From the NCBI GenBank assembly GCA_007922305.1, contig ML677328.1, forward strand, positions 6,718,540 to 6,782,539: a DNA stretch of 64,000 bases, written 5' to 3'. Below, in pieces: positions 1 through 10,870 of the stretch. Made by a program: the position numbers and the translations under genes. This DNA is from Dermatemys mawii. Lineage: Eukaryota; Chordata; Testudines; Dermatemydidae. Position 1 is the first letter of the stretch. The number at the start of each line of letters is the position of its first letter. Below the pieces are notes generated by a model. That model was not told the DNA's origin, ran no database searches, and was given only the letters and a program-made list of their open reading frames with translations.

Positions 1-420
1 CGACATGCCCCACTGCCCCAGGCAGAGACTAGGCAGCCAGCTCTCTGCTGCTGCACATGCTGCAGGGGCCGGGGGAGGAGGGCTGCTTGCAGCCAGCGCT
101 GGCAGAGGGGGGATGGGGCAGAGAGCCCCCGGCCGCCCCCCAACCTGGCTCCGAGTCCGGCCCTTCATCAGCCCCACGCCCACTGTCCCCCTTCCCCCCC
201 TGCAGAGAGAATCAGGGGCAGGAGGCCGTGGCCAGGACGCCCGCCCCACATGCTGCAGGGGTGAGGGGAGGGAGGAGGGCTGCTTACAGCCAGCACCAGT
301 AGAGGGGGTGCAGGAACAGAGAGCCCCCCGCCTCCTCCCCTCAACCTGGCTCCGTGCCTCTCCCCAAACCGGCTCTGGCCCCTGACCCATCTGCCGGCCA
401 GCTGAGAACAATCCCCCAGG
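1..420. repeat. GC-rich tandem duplication, unit about 195-205 bp
   Basis: Two diverged copies of one GC-rich unit. The segment around 53-112 (ACATGCTGCAGGGG, then GGAGGGCTGCTTGCAGCCAGC, then AGAGGGGG) recurs at 247-307, and AACCTGGCTCCG at 138 recurs at about 343. Open frames across it are products of high GC and are not treated as genes. It lies within the presumed melanopsin intron at the window edge, so further units may exist to the left. Confidence 0.7.
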
Positions 421-604
421 TAAGCGGCTAGGGCCCTGTGTCCCCACGGCTCGCGGTGGGGCTGCAGGCAGGAGCTAGGGCTGTGTTCTTGTGGCGGAGC
501 CTGGGACCCCAACCCACGGTGGGGCTGTGCCTGGAACCGGAGCCCTGTGCCCCTGACCTGTTGCTTCCTCAGACCCTGCCCCCGTGGGTCCAGTGGGGGG
601 AGGA

Positions 605-757
605 GCCTGTGGAACCCCCCCTTCCCCTCCTACTTCCCTCTCTCTAGTCCCCTCCTTTCCCCCTACATCCCCCTCCCCACCTCTAGTCCCTCCCCCCGCT
701 ACCCCCCCAACTCCCTCCCCCATGATGTGTCCCAATATTTTTTTCTTGTCATCTGGT
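605..757 (+). repeat. Pyrimidine-rich tract ending in a MITE terminus
   Basis: An almost pure C/T stretch runs from about 610 to 722, followed by TGTCCCAATATTTTTTTC and the terminus ATCTGGTCACCCTA at 742-755. The same terminus closes the palindromic elements at 45951-46073 and 51834-51952, so this is probably the right end of a third copy whose interior has been replaced or expanded into C/T sequence. The antisense CR1 begins immediately after it. Confidence 0.55.
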
Positions 758-1795
758 CACCCTACCACCCTCTGACAAACAGAGGCTAGGGATACCATAC
801 TAGGGATCCTTACCCATCCTGGCTAATAGCCATTAATGGACTTAACCTCCATGAATTTATCCAGTTATCTTTTAAACCCTGTTATAGTCCTAGCCTTCAC
901 AACCTCCTCAGGCAAGGACTTCCACAGGCTGAATGTACACTGTGTGAAGAACTTCTTCCTTTTATTTGTTTTAAACTTGCTGTCCATTAATTTCATTTGG
1001 TGGCCCTTAGTTCTTATATATTATGGGAACAAGTACATAACTTTTCCTCATACACTTTATCCATACTACTCATGATTTTATATAGCTCTATAAAATCCCC
1101 CCTTAGTCTCCTTTTTTCCAAACTGAAAAGTCCTAGCCTCTTTAATCTCTCCTCATATAGGACTTGCTCTAAACCGCTAATCATTTTAGTTGCCCTTCTC
1201 CAAACCTTTTCTAATGCCAATATATCTTTTTTGAGATGAGACCACCACATCTGTACGCAGTATTCAAGATGTGGGTGCACCATGAATTCATATAAGGGTG
1301 ATAAGATATTCTCCATCTTATTCTCTATCTTTTTAAATGATTCCTAACATCCCGTTTGCTTTTTTGACTGCTGCTGCACACTGAGTGGATGTCTTCAGAG
1401 AACTATCCACGATGACGCCAAGATCTTTTTCCTGATTAGTTGTAGCTAAATTATCGCATGCATAGTTGGGGTTATTTATTCCAATGTGCTTTACTTTACA
1501 TTTATCCACATTAAATTTCATTTGCCACTTTGTTGCCCAGTCACTTAGTTTTGTGAGATCTTTCTGAAGTTCTTCATAGTTTGCTTTGGTCTTAACTATC
1601 TTGAACAGTTTAGTATCGTCTGTAAACTTTGCCACCTCACTGTTTACCCCTTTCTCCAGATCATTTATAAGTAAGTCGAATAGGATTGGTCCTAGAACTG
1701 ATCCTTGGGGAACACCACTAGTTAGGGGTACAATTCTAGTTCTAGTACAATTCAAAGGAGTTAGGAATAAATTTTGCAGGCTGCTCAAAAGACAT
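758..1795 (-). mobile_element. CR1 LINE, 5'-truncated, with broken reverse transcriptase
   Basis: On the minus strand this reads the C-terminal part of a CR1 reverse transcriptase: SGVPQGSVLGPILFDLLIND, then KFTDDTKLFKIV (the FADD active-site motif with Ala changed to Thr), WQMKFNVDKCKV and KDLGVIVDSSLKTS. After a frame shift comes MVHPHLEYCVQMW and the terminal [14 protein letters not shown] region, then the 3' UTR ending in the CR1-type segment with GGCTATTAGCCAGGATGGG near 815-835. The 5' end is truncated just upstream of the GVPQG motif. At least one frame shift and the active-site change make it inactive. It is closely similar to the copy at 55205-57306, so a relatively recent insertion is likely. 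Confidence 0.93.
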
Positions 1796-2907
1796 TGACC
1801 CGGCTATTTGCACCTGCTTGTCAAGCCCTACACTTTTGCATGTGTTGGGTGTCAAATGAGCTGGACTATACCCAGGGATTTCCTTTTTCGGGGGTGGGTG
1901 AGGAAGAGATTCTCTGATCTCATCACAGTGCAGGATGGAACTGTAACTTCTCAGTTGTGCTGATTTGCCTCTTCTTAGAAGCATAACAATTGCTAAACAA
2001 ATTTAGAATTGTCAAACACTTCTAAGGAAAAGTTTAGGAGCCAGACTGAGATACTCAGAGAATGGATTCATTAGCAAGGACAAGAAGGTAGGGGAATTTA
2101 GGGTCCAAACACCATTAAAGTCAATAGACAGAGTCCTCCTGTCTTCAGTGGATTTTGAAGTAGGGCTTAAAAATAATAATACAATATTTAAAGTCTTTTT
2201 ATGTAATCTCTGTTCAGGCTGAAATGGAGATGACAATTTTTTCTTATTGAATCGGAACACACACTATTTTTCAATGTAGTCTTTCAAAGCTATTTCTTTT
2301 AAAAGTGGGAACACTAATATTTTACTCCTCCTGAGATAGTCACATCAATTTATTTATGTAAGGCTAGTACAGAAGGAAGAAAAATAGTAGGGGTTAATTC
2401 TCAGCCTTGCCTCAAAGAGGCCTCCCTTTTGGCACACCTTTACTTTTGCATATGCAAATAACCAAGATTGCTATTGATTTAATGTAGATAATCATCTTCA
2501 CCTCAGATAGCTACATAACATTAGCCACTCCTGCCTTTACTTTCAAGCTCAGAAGGGAAGGCAGGCTTTTGATAATTTGTCCCTTAATCTCTTGACATAA
2601 AAGATGACTATTTGAGAAAGTAAGAGTGTGCTGACAACTGCTGCTGAAGAGAGAAGGTACCTACCCTTCCTGACTTGAAAAGTGCTGAGATACGCCTATT
2701 ATGCCATTGGGGGATTTGTTCTGCTTGAGTACACCTGGAAAAAAAGAACACCTGCACTGCAATAGACACAGATAGACTATACTATAGCAACCCCCAAGGC
2801 ATTAGCTATATATACATTCAAGAATAATACCTATGGGCCGTTTTACACATCTCCAATGTAGCAAAAGCGCCATAATGTACACACCCACAAAAGAGTAAAC
2901 AACGTAC
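1796..2907. other. Presumed intron sequence downstream of the TM3-TM4 exon
   Basis: Nothing recognisable: AT-rich sequence with no opsin exon, no clear repeat family and no long frame. By position it belongs to the next melanopsin intron, which then continues through the CR1 copy and off the left edge. Confidence 0.6.
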
Positions 2908-3111
2908 TCCACCCAAGAAGCGGAGCCACGCTCCATCCCAGCGAGTAGAGCCAGACAATAACAATGATCTGTGATGTGTGTTTCTTGGAAGTCCACCGCA
3001 TGGATTGCAGAGGCTTAGTGATCACAAGGTATCGATCAATGGAAATAGCTAATAAAGTCATCATTGAGGTTATTCCAAAGAGTGCCCCGCAAAAAGCATA
3101 CAGGTCACAGC
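2908..3111 (-). CDS. OPN4X: Melanopsin (OPN4X-type) exon encoding TM3, intracellular loop 2 and TM4
   Basis: This 204-bp exon codes for TM3, loop 2 and TM4. After a TTTAG acceptor it reads CDLYAFCGALFGITSMMTLL, then the DRY motif in ISIDRYLVITKPL, then loop 2 with RWTSKK, then TM4 ending SLGWSVAPLLGW. The first cysteine is the conserved disulfide partner at the top of TM3 (rhodopsin C110). Three residues later is a tyrosine where vertebrate visual opsins carry the Glu113 counterion; Tyr there is characteristic of melanopsins and invertebrate bistable pigments. The donor is A|GTACGT in phase 1, so the last base starts the serine of the GWS motif. Reading on past this donor loses similarity at once. 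The next exon (second extracellular loop, TM5) should lie to the left; nothing like it was seen down to position 1, so the gene probably continues outside the window. Confidence 0.94.
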
Positions 3112-3555
3112 CTAAACAGAAAAGTGGAGCATAAGATTTTTAGTTTTCTACACAAATGTAGAACTCTCTCTTACAGCCTCATGCAATAAACTTCCCATTT
3201 GTCATCAAACTGTTCTTGACTCAAGACACTTCTCTCATCTCAGAAATTTATATAGCCTTCCTGCGTCACCAGTTTATTTTTTGTTTAATAGGGCAAATAT
3301 AAAATTAATATAAAAGTAAGCAGGAAAAATGTCCCACCCTCTACTGCAGGCTATGACTGTGAATCATTTGTCAATGGAAAACTGCCTCAACAAAAATCCA
3401 ATACAATTAAAGTTACATTTTCCTGGCATGCTGCCCAGTATAATGACCTTAATTTTGCTGAAACAGACATTTGTCTCCTACAGACAAAAGGATATATCAA
3501 AAAAAATAACACTGTTTTATGCAGTGTTGTTGCAGATGTGTTGATCCCAGGATAT

Positions 3556-3660
3556 TAGAGGGACAAGATGGCTGAGGTTCTCTCTTTTATTGGACCAACT
3601 TCTGTTGGTGAGAGAGACAAGCTTTTGAGCTCCACAGAACTCTTCTTCAGATCTGGGAAA
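3556..3660 (+). repeat. Interspersed repeat, copy 1 of an opposed pair
   Basis: Contains TTTTATTGGACCAACTTCTG, TTGGTGAGAGAGACAAGCTTTTG and ACTCTTCTTCAGATCTGGGA, a block that is very common in turtle and other sauropsid genomes. The same block appears in the opposite orientation at 5303-5385. I cannot assign it to a class with confidence. Confidence 0.7.
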
Positions 3661-3684
3661 CCTTATTCAGAGGGTAAGTCCACA

Positions 3685-3925
3685 TTGCAATGAGCCAGTT
3701 GATTCAAGCTCACAGGACTTGAGAAGTGGGGCTGTTTAACTATGGTGTAGATTTTGGGGTTTGGGATATACCCCAAGCTTTGGGACCTCCCACCTTGCAT
3801 GGTTATAGAGACCAGACCATGCTCTAGACTGAGCTTCTACACTGCAATTCAACAGCCCTTCAGCCTGAGACCCACGAGCCCCAGCTACGGGTTTTTAATT
3901 GCACTGTAGACATATCCAGGGTGTC
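3685..3925. repeat. Short interspersed repeat with terminal-repeat look
   Basis: Begins near CACATTGCAATGAGCC and ends near TTTTTAATTGCACTGTAGACATATCC, with GAGCCCCAGCTACGGG inside. Related sequence is seen at 44080-44225 and 63605-63685 (CCTCCCAGCC, CTCTAAAAACAGCTATACAGACAG). The three places suggest one dispersed non-autonomous family; its class is not determined. Confidence 0.5.
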
Positions 3926-4214
3926 ACTGCTGAATACTAAATACCAGGTGGAACAAATTGTTTAGCATAAGTAGCTAACACCTTTTTCAAGGGGCCATTC
4001 AAAGTGAAGTGGCCAGTTAACACTTCTCCAGTCTAGGGGAAAAGGGCCACCCAAATACCCTGAGAGAACCTGCTTCAGTACAGAAATAAAACCCCTCCGA
4101 CTGCCACCCTACACTGGAACCCATACGAGGTATCAAAAATAATTAAAACCCACCTCAACGAGGACCACATCATGAAAGAAATCACTCTTCAGGCCTTCAA
4201 ACCACCCCACAACC

Positions 4215-4420
4215 TCTCCAAGCTCACCATCAGAAGGAAGCTCCCCTGCGGCCCACCACTTCCTGTAGCTCCCATTGACTGGGAGTGGCGAATTGGGGCC
4301 ACTGGGAGCTGCAGGGGAACCATGCCTGCGAACGGTCAACGTCTGCGAAGTGTCTTGCGGCCTGCAATCAGATTACCTGGATGGGCTGCATGCAGGCCAC
4401 AGGTTGCTGACCTGTGCTAT
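4215..4420. repeat. GC-rich interspersed repeat (turtle-type)
   Basis: The stretch with CTCCCATTGACTGGGAGTGG, GCCACTGGGAGCTGC and a GC-rich continuation matches a repeat I know as abundant in turtle genomes. No coding content is claimed although a frame of 184 codons spans it. Its boundaries are approximate. Confidence 0.5.
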
Positions 4421-4799
4421 AAACTTATCTTCACTGCTATGATGATCAACATCCCCCACAACACACCTTCCAAGCTCCGTGGGTCCAACACATGCCTATC
4501 ACAACCTGTGGCGTGCCTTATTCAATGCACTAAATGCCCCGTAACTGTGTGGGCGAAATGGGAATCACTATGCTCTTCAATGAGTCCACATAGGAAAACG
4601 ATAGAAGACAAAAGACACCATATTATCTTTCACAAAATGATTGCTCTGTATCTGACTTCACAGCCGTTGTCCTCCAAGAAAACATGCACCCCTTCAGAAG
4701 GAGAGCCTGGGAGATTAAATTCATAACTCTGCTAGAGAGGATCAATCATGGACTGAACACAAACACTGGATTTATGGCTCATTTCAACAACCTGTAACC

Positions 4800-5165
4800 C
4801 ACTTAATCCCACGCCGTGGTGCTAGAACTCTTAATAGAGGGGATGCTGAAAGCTAGCACCCTTACCCATCCTCCACGCACACACACCCCGCCCCTGAGCT
4901 GGGGCCAGGAGCAGAGCCACATCTCCTGGGATAGGGGGACCTAGACAGGGGGGAGGGGGCTGAAGATGGGGCCACAGCAGGGGTCAGGAGTGGGAGCAGG
5001 GTCAGGAGTGGCGCCCAAGGCCAGCAACCAGGACCCGGAGGGAGGGGCAGCAATTGGGAGCCCCGGGCTGGAGCCCATGTAAAACCTGGGGGTGCTGCAG
5101 GACCCTCCGCACCTCTAGTTCCTGTGCTTATGATCCCACGCCCCCCACCCATACTCTTTCCCGAA
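4800..5165. repeat. GC-rich low-complexity interspersed block
   Basis: A GC-rich island with GGGGTGCTGCAGGACCCTCC and repeated GGGGTCAGGAGTGG-like words at 4979-5012. It resembles a known dispersed turtle repeat ending in CTAGTTCCTGTGC. The local frame of 113 codons has no protein similarity that I recognise. Confidence 0.45.
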
Positions 5166-5302
5166 CCCCTTCCCCATAAAACTGGACAGGGGTTAATTGG
5201 CACTTCACCTTTAACAGTCCCTTGAAACGTGTTTTAACTACTCATGCTAACAATTCGTTCCATCTTGTATTTAGTTGTGACACACTAGTACCTTTCCCAG
5301 AC

Positions 5303-5385
5303 CTGAAGAAGAGCTTTGTGTAACCTGAAAGCTTGTCTCTCTCACCAACAGCAGTGGTCTAATAAAACTTCACCTACATTTTATC
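5303..5385 (-). repeat. Interspersed repeat, copy 2 of an opposed pair
   Basis: Reads CCAGACCTGAAGAAGAGCTT, GAAAGCTTGTCTCTCTCACC, AACAG and TCTAATAAAA on the plus strand, which is the reverse complement of the block at 3556-3660 with some divergence. Both copies lie in the same melanopsin intron, 1.6 kb apart. Confidence 0.7.
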
Positions 5386-6597
5386 TCTAACTCTGTTTTA
5401 TATAAATTAAAAATGCAGAGGTGCTTTTGACTTCATGCCTATTTAAAAGCCTATATGGAGAAAAGAGCCACTGGTTCTATGAAATATGGTACAAAATGTT
5501 CTTTTAAGCTACAATTTTTCACTTTGAGGCAGAACGATTTCTCCTTTGTATATTCTGCTAATAGACAAAGAGACACAGAGTGGCAGTTTGAAGAATTTGA
5601 CCTTGAAATCAGTGTCAAATAATTGTTTCCTAGGATTTTCTGTGACACCGTGTCATTACACATGATGGTACACTAGAGAAACATGATGGTACACTAGAGA
5701 CAGCACATAGTTCAAATTGACACCAAAAGTAATCATGTCAATGTCAGGAGCATGGAGTTAATGGACCAATCCTTCTTGCCTCACTCATGCAAATTGTCCC
5801 ATTTAGGATCATAGGATGACTTGTGTAAGCATGGCAGGCAGGATTTGTACTGATATCTAAATAGCAAAATGGGAGAGACAAACAATATTGTGAGCCCAAT
5901 GAGCAAATCTCTGCTGCTGGTACTAAATAGATTGTTTCAGGACCTGCTTCACCACCATGCTAATCCAGTTTAATGCCGACTTATTTCTATTGCTATCAAT
6001 GGAATTATGTCAGCCTAAAAGCATTTGTGAATCAGGCCTTTAATCAGAGCTTGCAATATTTTCAAAGGAGCTACTGTTTAGACCTCACGTTTCCTTGTTT
6101 TGGTGAAGAGAGAAGCAGTTGAGGCCATCACTTGGTCCTTTTATTCTGTGATTCTCTTTACTGATTGACTGCTCCCAGGGGCCTCGCACTGGGTACCAGG
6201 TATACATTTCAAAACAAATAAATACATAATTCACCTTCACTCAAGAAAAAACACCTATATATGGCTTAACAAAATGATCCTACCTATTAATTATGCTACC
6301 CATCATCAAGCATGGTAACTGGCCTTACATGCTAAGTGGTCATGTGATCACTACGGTGTTGCTCTTGAAGCCAGAGGTTTGATTCCTTTCATTCAAAGAA
6401 CTGGAAGGGGAAGGAACCAAACCTATAAAACACAAGAGGGTAGGGGATTCAGTGACTTTGTGCCAGTTCTGCTGGTTGATGATGTCAAGACTCTGGTTTG
6501 TGCCTCAAGAGTCTTGTGCTGCTGCCTCCATGACACAAGCTGATGGCTAAGCTACGTTCCCATGCAGGGAGAGATATGAAGTAGTATTGGAAAGTAC

Positions 6598-6731
6598 CTA
6601 TTTTGCCAAGTATCCACTCTTTGTGCAAACTGTTGATAAAGCAAATGGGGGCCTGAGAAGCAGACATCAGGAAGTCACTCACAGCCAAATTCATTATAAA
6701 GTAGTTTGGTGGTGTCCTCAGCTTCTTGTTG
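6598..6731 (-). CDS. OPN4X: Melanopsin (OPN4X-type) exon encoding TM2
   Basis: This 134-bp exon codes for intracellular loop 1, TM2 and the first extracellular loop of the same melanopsin. On the minus strand the acceptor is a T-rich tract ending TTTTTAAG, and the exon opens with SNKKLRTPPNYF, followed by NLAVSDFLM. That segment is the TM2 core and includes the aspartate of the class A GPCR LAxxD motif. It then reads QAPICFINSLHKEWILGKIG, the TM2/loop 1 region, where the NSL-KEW signature is typical of melanopsins. The donor is G|GTACTT, leaving phase 1. Length and phase agree exactly with the exons on each side (phase 2 in, phase 1 out). There is no stop or frameshift. The open reading continues past the donor into intron sequence without opsin similarity, which supports the exon end chosen here. 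Confidence 0.92.
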
Positions 6732-8226
6732 CTTAAAAATAATGCAATAAAAAATAAATACAAGCCAGATAGTTAACTTCAGTTTTACTGTTTACTTTGT
6801 CAAAGAATCTGCCACTTTCTAGGTTACAATTTTATGCTTCATTCATCAGTCCATTACCACAGCTATGGATGTCGGGATTTTGGATCAATGACTAGGGGAA
6901 GAGGAAAGGATCTATTTTCCAACATTTTAGCAATAAATGTAGAAATATATTGAATATACCCAGACTTACCGAACTCCATTTTAACAGAGCAGGAGAGAAC
7001 TCAAAACTTCATGAGAAATATGTTTTTGCTCACTAGAGCTAGATCTGACATGTGCTGAGCACGCTCGGTTGCTATTCACAGCAGTAAGTGTTTATTTCCT
7101 TGGAGTCTCACATTATAGAGCTGTTTATAAAAAGCAAAACTATAGACTAGATACTTACAAGTAAAGCAGTAACTGTTGTGTAAAGAGACAAAATATCACA
7201 AGGTCTCTGGATTGAATTTCATTTCTTCCAACTAGCACTGTAGTATTTATAACATTTGCCTTATTTGCATGCCAAATTTCTGCCTGGGATAATTGTTACA
7301 TCCCAGCTATAAATCTTTGAAGATATACATGCAGAATGGAAATGCTGAGACAATTTTAAATGTTTCAGTGCCACCTAATATAACATCTACACAGGGCAAA
7401 ATACACACTCATTGCTGCTCTCTGAATCTACCATAATGATCACAGATGGAGTGCAATGGAATATCTTTATGATGTTCTTCAACAAAGAAGCTGAAGTAAT
7501 TTATAACTACAGTAGATCATTGTGGCTACCATAATTCTATCTGACCCCTCCACTATAAAGAAGTTTGTATACAATGTTGAGTCTACTCTCTCAGCTTCTA
7601 AAACCATTAAACTGAAAAGTGACTGTAGAAGTGGCACTGAGGAGCTTTCATCTCAATGATTTTCTGTGAAGTTTCTCATTTGCATATTCATTTAAATTCA
7701 AGGCATATGCCAAAAGTGGCACTCAGCTTCCCTAAAGCAGTGACTTGTACAGAAAAGCCTGACCAAGGTGTGACCTACATTTTCTGCCCACTGTAAATAC
7801 TGCTGTCTCCTCTCTCTCTCTCTGTCTCCCCACTCAATCTTTGTTGAAAATTTTAGCTGTGCCAAATGGATCCTCCCTTTAGCTATCAGAAAGTGCTTCA
7901 AAGCCACCATATACTAACTGTTCACCTTAGCAGGATACAAACTTCAAGTCTGCAATAACTGGCTGTGCTGTTTTCATGTACTGTCATGCTCCGGCCCAGA
8001 GACTGACTTCTGAGACAGACCTAAGCTATGATCTCCCAAGTGGCATGTGATGCTGTACTATAAAGATTACAAATGCCATTCTATATTAAAGTTTGGGGTC
8101 TGATTGGTTCTAGGGACTGCTAAAGAGATGTGGAACTTTTCACTTCTGCATGAGGTCTCTGGGTTGAATTTATTCCTGTTGGTAAGACCAAAAGTTGTCA
8201 TCATTTGATTCCCAGTCAGTGGGCTA

Positions 8227-9669
8227 TGTAAGCAGTGTCAGGAATGAGATATATTCTGACATCTGGTGGCGAACTATGGGAATTGCAGTGAGTCTTGGAA
8301 AATAATTCTGGGGCTGATCAATTTGCATAGACACACCCACTGCGCCTAGCCTGAGCCCACAGCAGCCCACATGGCCACTTCGGCTGATGAGGGAGCCCCA
8401 GTTTCTATGTTATTGGGGCAGGAATGATAAAGTGATGTTACTGTGATTATGTGAATGAAGGACTATGGACATGTACTTGGCCCTTGTTATGATGGAGAGA
8501 CTCGCCATCATCTAGGTAGCACTCACTGGGCAAGGGCCATGCGTTTCAGAACACTGTGAGATTGAGAGAGGTGGTGGACAAGCACCTATATCTTTTGGTG
8601 AGGGTTGTGTCTGAGGGCCTCCCAGGCCTACTGCACCCTGCCTCTCTCCACTGTGGAATATCAGAACTGAGTTTTGCTTCCATTAGGAGCCTGGTTTCAG
8701 GCTGCTGAGCTGAAAATTGCTTTGGGCTCACTGGTGCACCTGTACTAAGGCTCCCCTACTGTATGCTGAAATCACTGAGCACTGTCTTAAGTAGGGGGGC
8801 CTGGAAAAAGTGCAGAGTGGCTGGTGCAGCAGAGCAGTCTGCGTGTCGGCTAGCAGGATGGCTAGCGGAGTTGTTGGTGCTGTGGAGTGGCTGGTGCGGC
8901 AGAGCTGTCTGTATGAGCCGTTGGTGCTACGGGCAGAGTGACCCGTGCAGCAGAGCTGTCTGTTGACTAGTGGAGGCGTTGGTGCTGCGGGCAGAGTGAC
9001 TGGCACGGCACAGCTGTCTGTGTGTCGGCTAGCAAAGCAGCTAGCGGATCAACGGGCAGAGTGGTTCGTGGGACAGCCAGCGGAGCAGAGCAGAGCCAAT
9101 TGCGGGGACAGCTGCAGCGGAACCTCATGGAGAGGCGGCGCAGTCGGCCTCGGACCACGTAAGGTGCCCCGTGCCCTACCCTCAGGCATTATTATATTAT
9201 AACCAGGCTCCTAATGGAAGCAAAATTCAATTCTGACATTCCACACTGGAGAGAGGCAGGGTGCAGTAGGCCGGGAGGCCCTCAGACACAGCCCTCACCA
9301 AAAGGTATAGGTGCTTGTCCACCACCTCTCTCAATCTCACAGTGTTCTGAAACGCATGGCCCTTGCCCAGTGAGTGCTACCTAGATGATGGCGAGTCCCT
9401 CCATCATAACAAGGGCCAAGTACATGTCCATAGTCCTTCATTCACATAATCACAGTAACATCACTTTATCATTCCTGCCCCAATAACATAGAAACTGGGG
9501 CTCCCTCATCAGCCGAAGTGGCCATGTGGGCTGCTGTGGGCTCAGGCTAGGCGCAGTGGGTGTGTCTATGCAAATTGATCAGCCCCAGAATTATTTTCCA
9601 AGACTCACTGCAATTCCCATAGTTCACCACCAGATGTCAGAATATATCTCATTCCTGACACTGCTTACA
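8227..9669 (+). mobile_element. LTR-like element rearranged into a long inverted repeat, inside the melanopsin intron
   Basis: The plus-strand unit begins TGTAAGCAGTGTCAGG at 8227 and runs to about 9200, ending after ACCACGTAAGGTGCCCC. It is followed at about 9201-9669 by a near-perfect inverted copy of its first 470 bp, ending CCTGACACTGCTTACA. The arms are therefore about 8227-8697 and 9201-9669, with only scattered mismatches (for example GGCGAACTA against TAGTTCACC). The 500-bp spacer holds a minisatellite listed separately. A diverged relative at 53468-54741 has the same order of blocks on the minus strand, ends included, which suggests this is a solo-LTR-type unit (TG...CA) rather than a coding element. 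No clear target duplication was found at 8227 and 9669. The family name is unknown to me. Confidence 0.8.
8815..9080 (+). repeat. Minisatellite in the loop of the inverted repeat
   Basis: Four imperfect units share GCAGAGCTGTCTG (starting at 8829, 8899, 8950 and 9008) together with GGGCAGAGTGACTGG and GTCGGCTAGCA words. Spacing is uneven, about 50 to 70 bp. The related LTR-like element at 53468-54741 carries a different tandem array, CAGCTGCTCTGC-type words, at the same place. Confidence 0.7.
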
Positions 9670-10399
9670 TCTACATAAAATTTAGTGGCTTCAGATCATG
9701 CAGAAAACAAACACAGTTACTGGGACCTTGGGTGGCCATCTGAGTACACTGAAAAGGCATAGAGACTAACTACCACATCCTACAGGTGATCCACCCAAAA
9801 CAGCATTCTAGTTCACTGTGGAGAGATGCTCTCACTACTGCGATTTCTGTTGTATCAGTCATGTGGATGAATAGAAGGCTTCTGTTTCTAGCATTTGAAT
9901 TCAGCCCCTTCCACAGGATTAAGAACATATAATATAAAAAGAGGTGACATCACATGTCTATCAGATACAAGGAGTATGCAGCATTTTTTTTATCTTTGTT
10001 CACAGAATCCATCTCCAAAATTCTTAGTATTTCAGGATTACATCCACAGGATACACCCATATGTAAAAACAGCCAATCTTGACTGGGCATACCAGTGGAA
10101 GGAGCACTATTAACAGGCCAAGTCTCAAAGTTGAGCTATTTTAAAATTTTTGTATGAAGGGCAAAACAGTAAGTGCTGCAGTAATATTTTGCTGTGGGAA
10201 AAGTGTAACAACATCAGTCTGGCTGGCATAATTCAGACAGCCAGGGCCACATTTACACTGTACGTGTCCCTAGGAACAGCATCTTCAGCTCCCTCCAAGC
10301 ATACAGCTGACCCTGAACCAACAAAAACGTGAAACTTACTGCATATTGTATCAAATTCATGCCAATATACTGGCCCCTTTCCTGCCCGTGGCAGCCCTT

Positions 10400-10870
10400 C
10401 AAAGCAGCGTTGCTCACTCCTAGGCCTCTCTCTGCTGGCAGAGCAGTCCCGGAGCAGCGGAGGTAGCCAGGGTGCAGCCTTCCTGGAAAGGCCTGAGACC
10501 CTCTGCTATGCATGGGGTTCCCAGCCTGAGCCAGGGTGCAGTCCACCCCCACCCTAGGCAAGGTGCAAGTGGAGGGACTGTACCTCTCCCCACGGTGAGC
10601 AGTCCCTGGGTGTCTTCTGTCCCTCCCGCAACCCAGTGTGACAGCCACGCTCCGGCTCTGTCCATGCAAGTGAATGGGGTGCCAGCTACACCATGTCCCA
10701 TCCTTCCCAGGCACAGAGCAGAGGCAGCGGAGATTGGGAGTCAGCTGGGATGCTCCCAGCAGCAGCAGCCACCCCTCCCAGTCATGGCTCAGAATGCCCC
10801 CATATGGGCTGACTCGGACGCTCACCCTGCTCCAGCCCCACATGCTGGGTCGCCACCAACCCATGCCAGG
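10400..10870. other. GC-rich non-coding stretch in the intron
   Basis: GC-rich sequence with open frames on both strands (up to about 200 codons on the minus strand) but no recognisable protein family, no splice context and Pro/Gly/Trp/Cys-heavy composition that follows from base composition. I regard it as a GC-rich repeat or low-complexity stretch, not a gene. Confidence 0.5.

Larger units (their letters stand above)
3112..6597 (-). other. Melanopsin intron between the TM2 and TM3 exons
   Basis: A 3.5-kb intron bounded by GTACTT at the upstream side and TTTAG at the downstream side. It carries several interspersed repeats listed separately: an opposed pair of one family at 3556-3660 and 5303-5385, a terminal-repeat-like block at 3685-3925, a turtle-type GC-rich repeat near 4215-4420, and a GC-rich block at 4800-5165. 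No further exon was recognised in it. Confidence 0.8.

Noticed and set aside
168..512. GC-rich open frames of 80-130 codons on both strands near the left edge
   Set aside because: They follow a tandem GC-rich repeat and have no family signature; stop codons are rare simply because of composition.
4172..4726. 184-codon plus-strand open frame
   Set aside because: It spans a known-looking GC-rich dispersed repeat and unrelated flanks, lies inside the melanopsin intron, and the translation matches no family.
10253..10864. 203-codon minus-strand open frame in GC-rich DNA
   Set aside because: Composition is Gly/Trp/Arg/Cys heavy, overlapping frames exist on the other strand, and there is no domain or splice support.
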